From: Anagrus nilaparvatae
Taxonomy: Eukaryota > Arthropoda > Insecta > Hymenoptera > Mymaridae
Direction of reading: 5' to 3'
DNA: 64,000 nucleotides
Assembly: GCA_022575985.1 (NCBI GenBank)
Contig: JAKSXM010000019.1
Coordinates: forward strand, 1-64,000
Each line of letters starts with the position of its first letter. Position 1 is the stretch's first letter. Positions 61,227-64,000 of the stretch are shown here, in pieces. The notes beneath the pieces were generated by a model. The model saw nothing but the letters and a program-made list of their open reading frames with translations, was not told the DNA's origin and did not search any database. The translations under genes were made by a program, and so were the position numbers.

Positions 61227-61317
<91 letters not shown>
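61227..61317. repeat. (TA)n tract after copy 2
   Basis: About 91 bases, the longest of the three. Confidence 0.9.
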
Positions 61318-61320
<3 letters not shown>

Positions 61321-61867
61321 ATTCTACATAAAAACATAGTATTTTTTTGACCTTTTTAATACGGATGTATACACTTATAAAAAAATCCCTTTCTTAAAAT
61401 ATAACGATAATAAAATAAGATGGAAAAGCAATTAAAAAAAAGAAAAAAATAAAAAAATAAAAAAATGTAAGTTAATAACGCTCAATATTCAAAATAAAAC
61501 AGTGTCATATATCGCGACAAGAATTTAAACCCATTAGTAAAGTATAAATTTTATAGTTCTTAAAATCTATGAATAAACACCCCCTCTTAATAAATCCTTT
61601 AAAATTTAAAAAATAACCATTGCTCAGATATCAACAATATTATTACTTAGTCTAAAAAAAGTTTTGATAGTGTACAGACATATAAATTTTGAATTTTATG
61701 TTTAAAATAATAAGTTTTATACATTTAAGTAATTTTTAAAAAATAGGAACATAAGAATATTTAAATGTCAAGTTAAGTTTTTTAAATGGTATGTAAAATA
61801 TATATGTAATTCAAACAATTCAATGTAATATTTTGTAAAATTAAAAAATTATTTCTTAAAAAATAAA

Positions 61868-61907
61868 GGTCCTGAAGAGGTTCTCAGATTGAGAATGAAA
61901 TATTGAC
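61868..61907 (+). ncRNA. Candidate hammerhead ribozyme, unit 3 spacer
   Basis: Same sequence as the other spacers: CTGAAGA at 61872-61878 and GAAA at 61897-61900. Confidence 0.4.
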
Positions 61908-62053
61908 AAGAGTAAAAATCAAAGTTTTTTGAATTTTTCCTTATAATTTGTCCAGCAAGGTCGTTTTAAACTCAACAGAAATTTAAATTATCTGGACGTT
62001 CCAAATCCAATTTTCATAAATCTATAATACACATTGACCAGAATTGTGTTAAA

Positions 62054-64000
62054 ATGTTTTTCAACAGAATTAGACAACTTTATAGTGAAGAAATAGTAAG
62101 TCTTATCAAAAATTATATAAACATCAACAATGAAATTAGAAGTTATACTGCAAATAAAGAATTTTTACTAAAATGTCGGTCGAATTGCATATTTCATAAA
62201 AAAATCAGTAACGTTTGTAATAAATTTAAAAGTATACATTTCTTCAGCAATTCGATAAAAAGAAAACAAGATCTTCTACTAAAAAAACTAAAATGTAAAA
62301 TTTTAAATTTAGAAATTAAAGATATTTATTTACATATTAAATTTTTAACGAAATGTAAGTTAGATATTAAAAATAAACTAAGTAATTTATTAACAATTGA
62401 GGACTATAATAATATTGTTGATATGCAAAACAAATTTGATTATAAAAGTAGCAAAAAATACTTTAATCTTATAAAAAAATTTAACAATTTAAAAAATCAA
62501 AATGATACAAACAAGAAAGAAATATCACTTAATAGACATAATTTTACTGAAAACGATGACCCATGGCTATTAAATTTAAGTAATAAAATCATCCCTGTAA
62601 ATGCATACAATCTAATCAGATTAGGTGAAAATTTCAGTCATCCTCTAATTGAAGATAAAAAAACTCATATTATAGAAATTTTAAAAGATTTACATTTAAA
62701 TATAAATAACATACCAAACGATAAAAAAGAGGAAGTAAAAAATTATATATTAAACTTATCAAAAAAATATTTAAATAAAAAGAATAAATTATCGGAATTT
62801 GATCAATTAATCAAAAATTCTATTACAGAATTAGAAAATTTTCTTCGAGAAAATAAAAATTTATTTTTTTCAAAAATAGATAAAGGAAATTCTACGGTAT
62901 TATTAAGTCATGATTTTTATGTCAAAAATATGGAAAATATATTAAGCGATAAAAAAACTTATAAAAAATTAGAAATTGACGACGATCCTACACAAAGATC
63001 TATAACACAATGTTACAAAAAACTAGAAAAATGGAAAAAAATGGGATATATAAACAAAGATATGGGAATAACTATATCACATGTAAAAGAAAGTATAATT
63101 TCTAGAGCTTATGGGTTAATTAAAGCACACAAAATTGATGAAAATACTCTTCAAAAAATTAAAAACAATATTCAAATAGATACTGATATTCCCTTTAGAA
63201 TTATTATTTCAGGCATTGACTCTCCCAAATACATACAATCAAAAATGTATGAACAAGTTATTTCTAAAAGTATTAAAAAACCAGAACAAGTAATAAAAAA
63301 TAGCCTTGAATTTTTAGATAAAATAAAAAATATTAAAGTTCCAAAAGATTATGTTATGGTTTCGTTAGATGTTGTATCAATGTATCCTAGTATACCTTTA
63401 AAACTCGTAAATGAAAGTGTTAAAAATAGATGGACAGATATAGAAAAATACACCAGAATACCTCAAAAAGAATTTTTATCAGGCCTGGACTTACTAATAA
63501 ACTCGACCTATTTTTCTTTTAATAAAAAATTTTATAAACAAATTAATGGATTACCAATGGGAGACCCCTGTTCCCCGATTCTTGGTGAATTAGTTTTTTA
63601 CGATTTAGAAAAACAAATACTAGATAATTTTGATTTCGAAATTCCGTTTTATGGAAGATATGTTGACGACACTTTCTTAATAATACCAAAAAATAAATAG
63701 ATTCGTGTTAGAAACTTTTAATAGTTATCATGAAAGAATAAAATTTACGATAGAAATTGAAAAAGATAATAGGTTAAATTTTTTGGATATGCAATTAATA
63801 AGAAATAACTCAGATGGCAGTATTATAACTAACTGGTATCGTAAAAAAGACATATTCTGGTAGATTGTTAAATTATCTTTCGGACCATCCCAAAAATCAT
63901 AAAACAGGTGTAATTAAATCTTGGTAGATAAAGCAATAAAGCTATCTCACCCCCAATTCCATAATAATAATTTAAAATACATAAAAGAAATTTTATCGCT
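62054..64000 (+). pseudogene. Penelope-like copy 3, incomplete at window end, with several frameshifts
   Basis: Identical in frame to copy 1 from the ATG through YVDD. It is then broken at about 63694 (AAAATAAATAG where copy 1 has one more A), with further single-base changes in homopolymers near 63703, 63845 and 63922. All known lesions fall in the last 310 bases. The GIY-YIG half lies beyond the edge. Confidence 0.88.

Larger units (their letters stand above)
53451..64000 (+). mobile_element. Head-to-tail tandem array of a Penelope-like element
   Basis: The array holds four units in one orientation: a 5'-truncated unit (from 53451), two full units and a fourth cut by the window edge. Equivalent points repeat every 3363-3385 bp (start codons 55306, 58669, 62054), the difference coming mainly from (TA)n length. 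Aligned parts differ by very few bases. Each unit is an ORF, a (TA)n tract and a noncoding spacer of about 0.8 kb. Penelope-like elements are known for tandem copies with a partial upstream copy that creates pseudo-LTRs, and this layout fits that well. Confidence 0.93.

Noticed and set aside
1..64000. CRISPR arrays, operons, ribosome binding sites, tRNA and rRNA genes
   Set aside because: The window is eukaryotic by its spliced genes and retroelements. I saw no tRNA- or rRNA-like sequence and no short regularly spaced repeats.
53451..64000. Telomeric array (Penelope-like elements at chromosome ends)
   Set aside because: Some Penelope-like elements sit at telomeres, but those known usually lack an endonuclease and adjoin telomeric repeats. 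Here GIY-YIG is present and no TTAGG-type repeat is visible.

Overview
The window is AT-rich eukaryotic DNA. It has GT-AG introns, few genes, many transposable-element remains and many microsatellites. Two split host genes on the minus strand, an R1-type retroelement, Penelope-like elements and many short inverted-repeat elements point to an insect. A hymenopteran is my guess, but nothing here proves the order.

The left third (about 0.7-21 kb) holds host genes on the minus strand. At 0.74-1.04 kb lie what look like the first two coding exons of an ANKRD11/ANKRD12-like ankyrin protein, which continues off the left edge. From 20.9 kb down to 5.5 kb run ten exons of a class I cyclic-nucleotide phosphodiesterase closest to PDE7. 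Their reading phases join without conflict over about 1155 codons. The catalytic domain is complete in sequence, and a tail of about 760 residues is full of R-R-x-S-x-P motifs that look like PKA and 14-3-3 sites. Its first exons are not recognised and may lie further right.

The PDE7 introns and the region from 21 to 53 kb are an accumulation zone for repeats. They include short elements with terminal inverted repeats (9.5, 12.4, 40.2, 52.0 kb), long foldback elements (10.3, 35.2, 37.6 kb), three broken jockey/CR1-like non-LTR fragments (24.2, 26.5, 33.9 kb), a 5'-truncated R1-like element with a poly(A) tail next to a C2H2 zinc-finger scrap (30.4-31.4 kb), a decayed Penelope-like pair (31.6-33.6 kb) and a decayed Ty3/gypsy fragment (48.2-49.7 kb).

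The right end (53.45 kb to the edge) is a head-to-tail array of a nearly identical Penelope-like element: one 5'-truncated copy, one intact 848-codon copy, one copy with a single-base frameshift and one copy running off the window. Each unit is about 3.36-3.39 kb and encodes reverse transcriptase followed by a GIY-YIG endonuclease. Each spacer between ORFs carries a (TA)n tract and a hammerhead-ribozyme-like core. This array and the PDE7 tail are the two most interesting things in the window.
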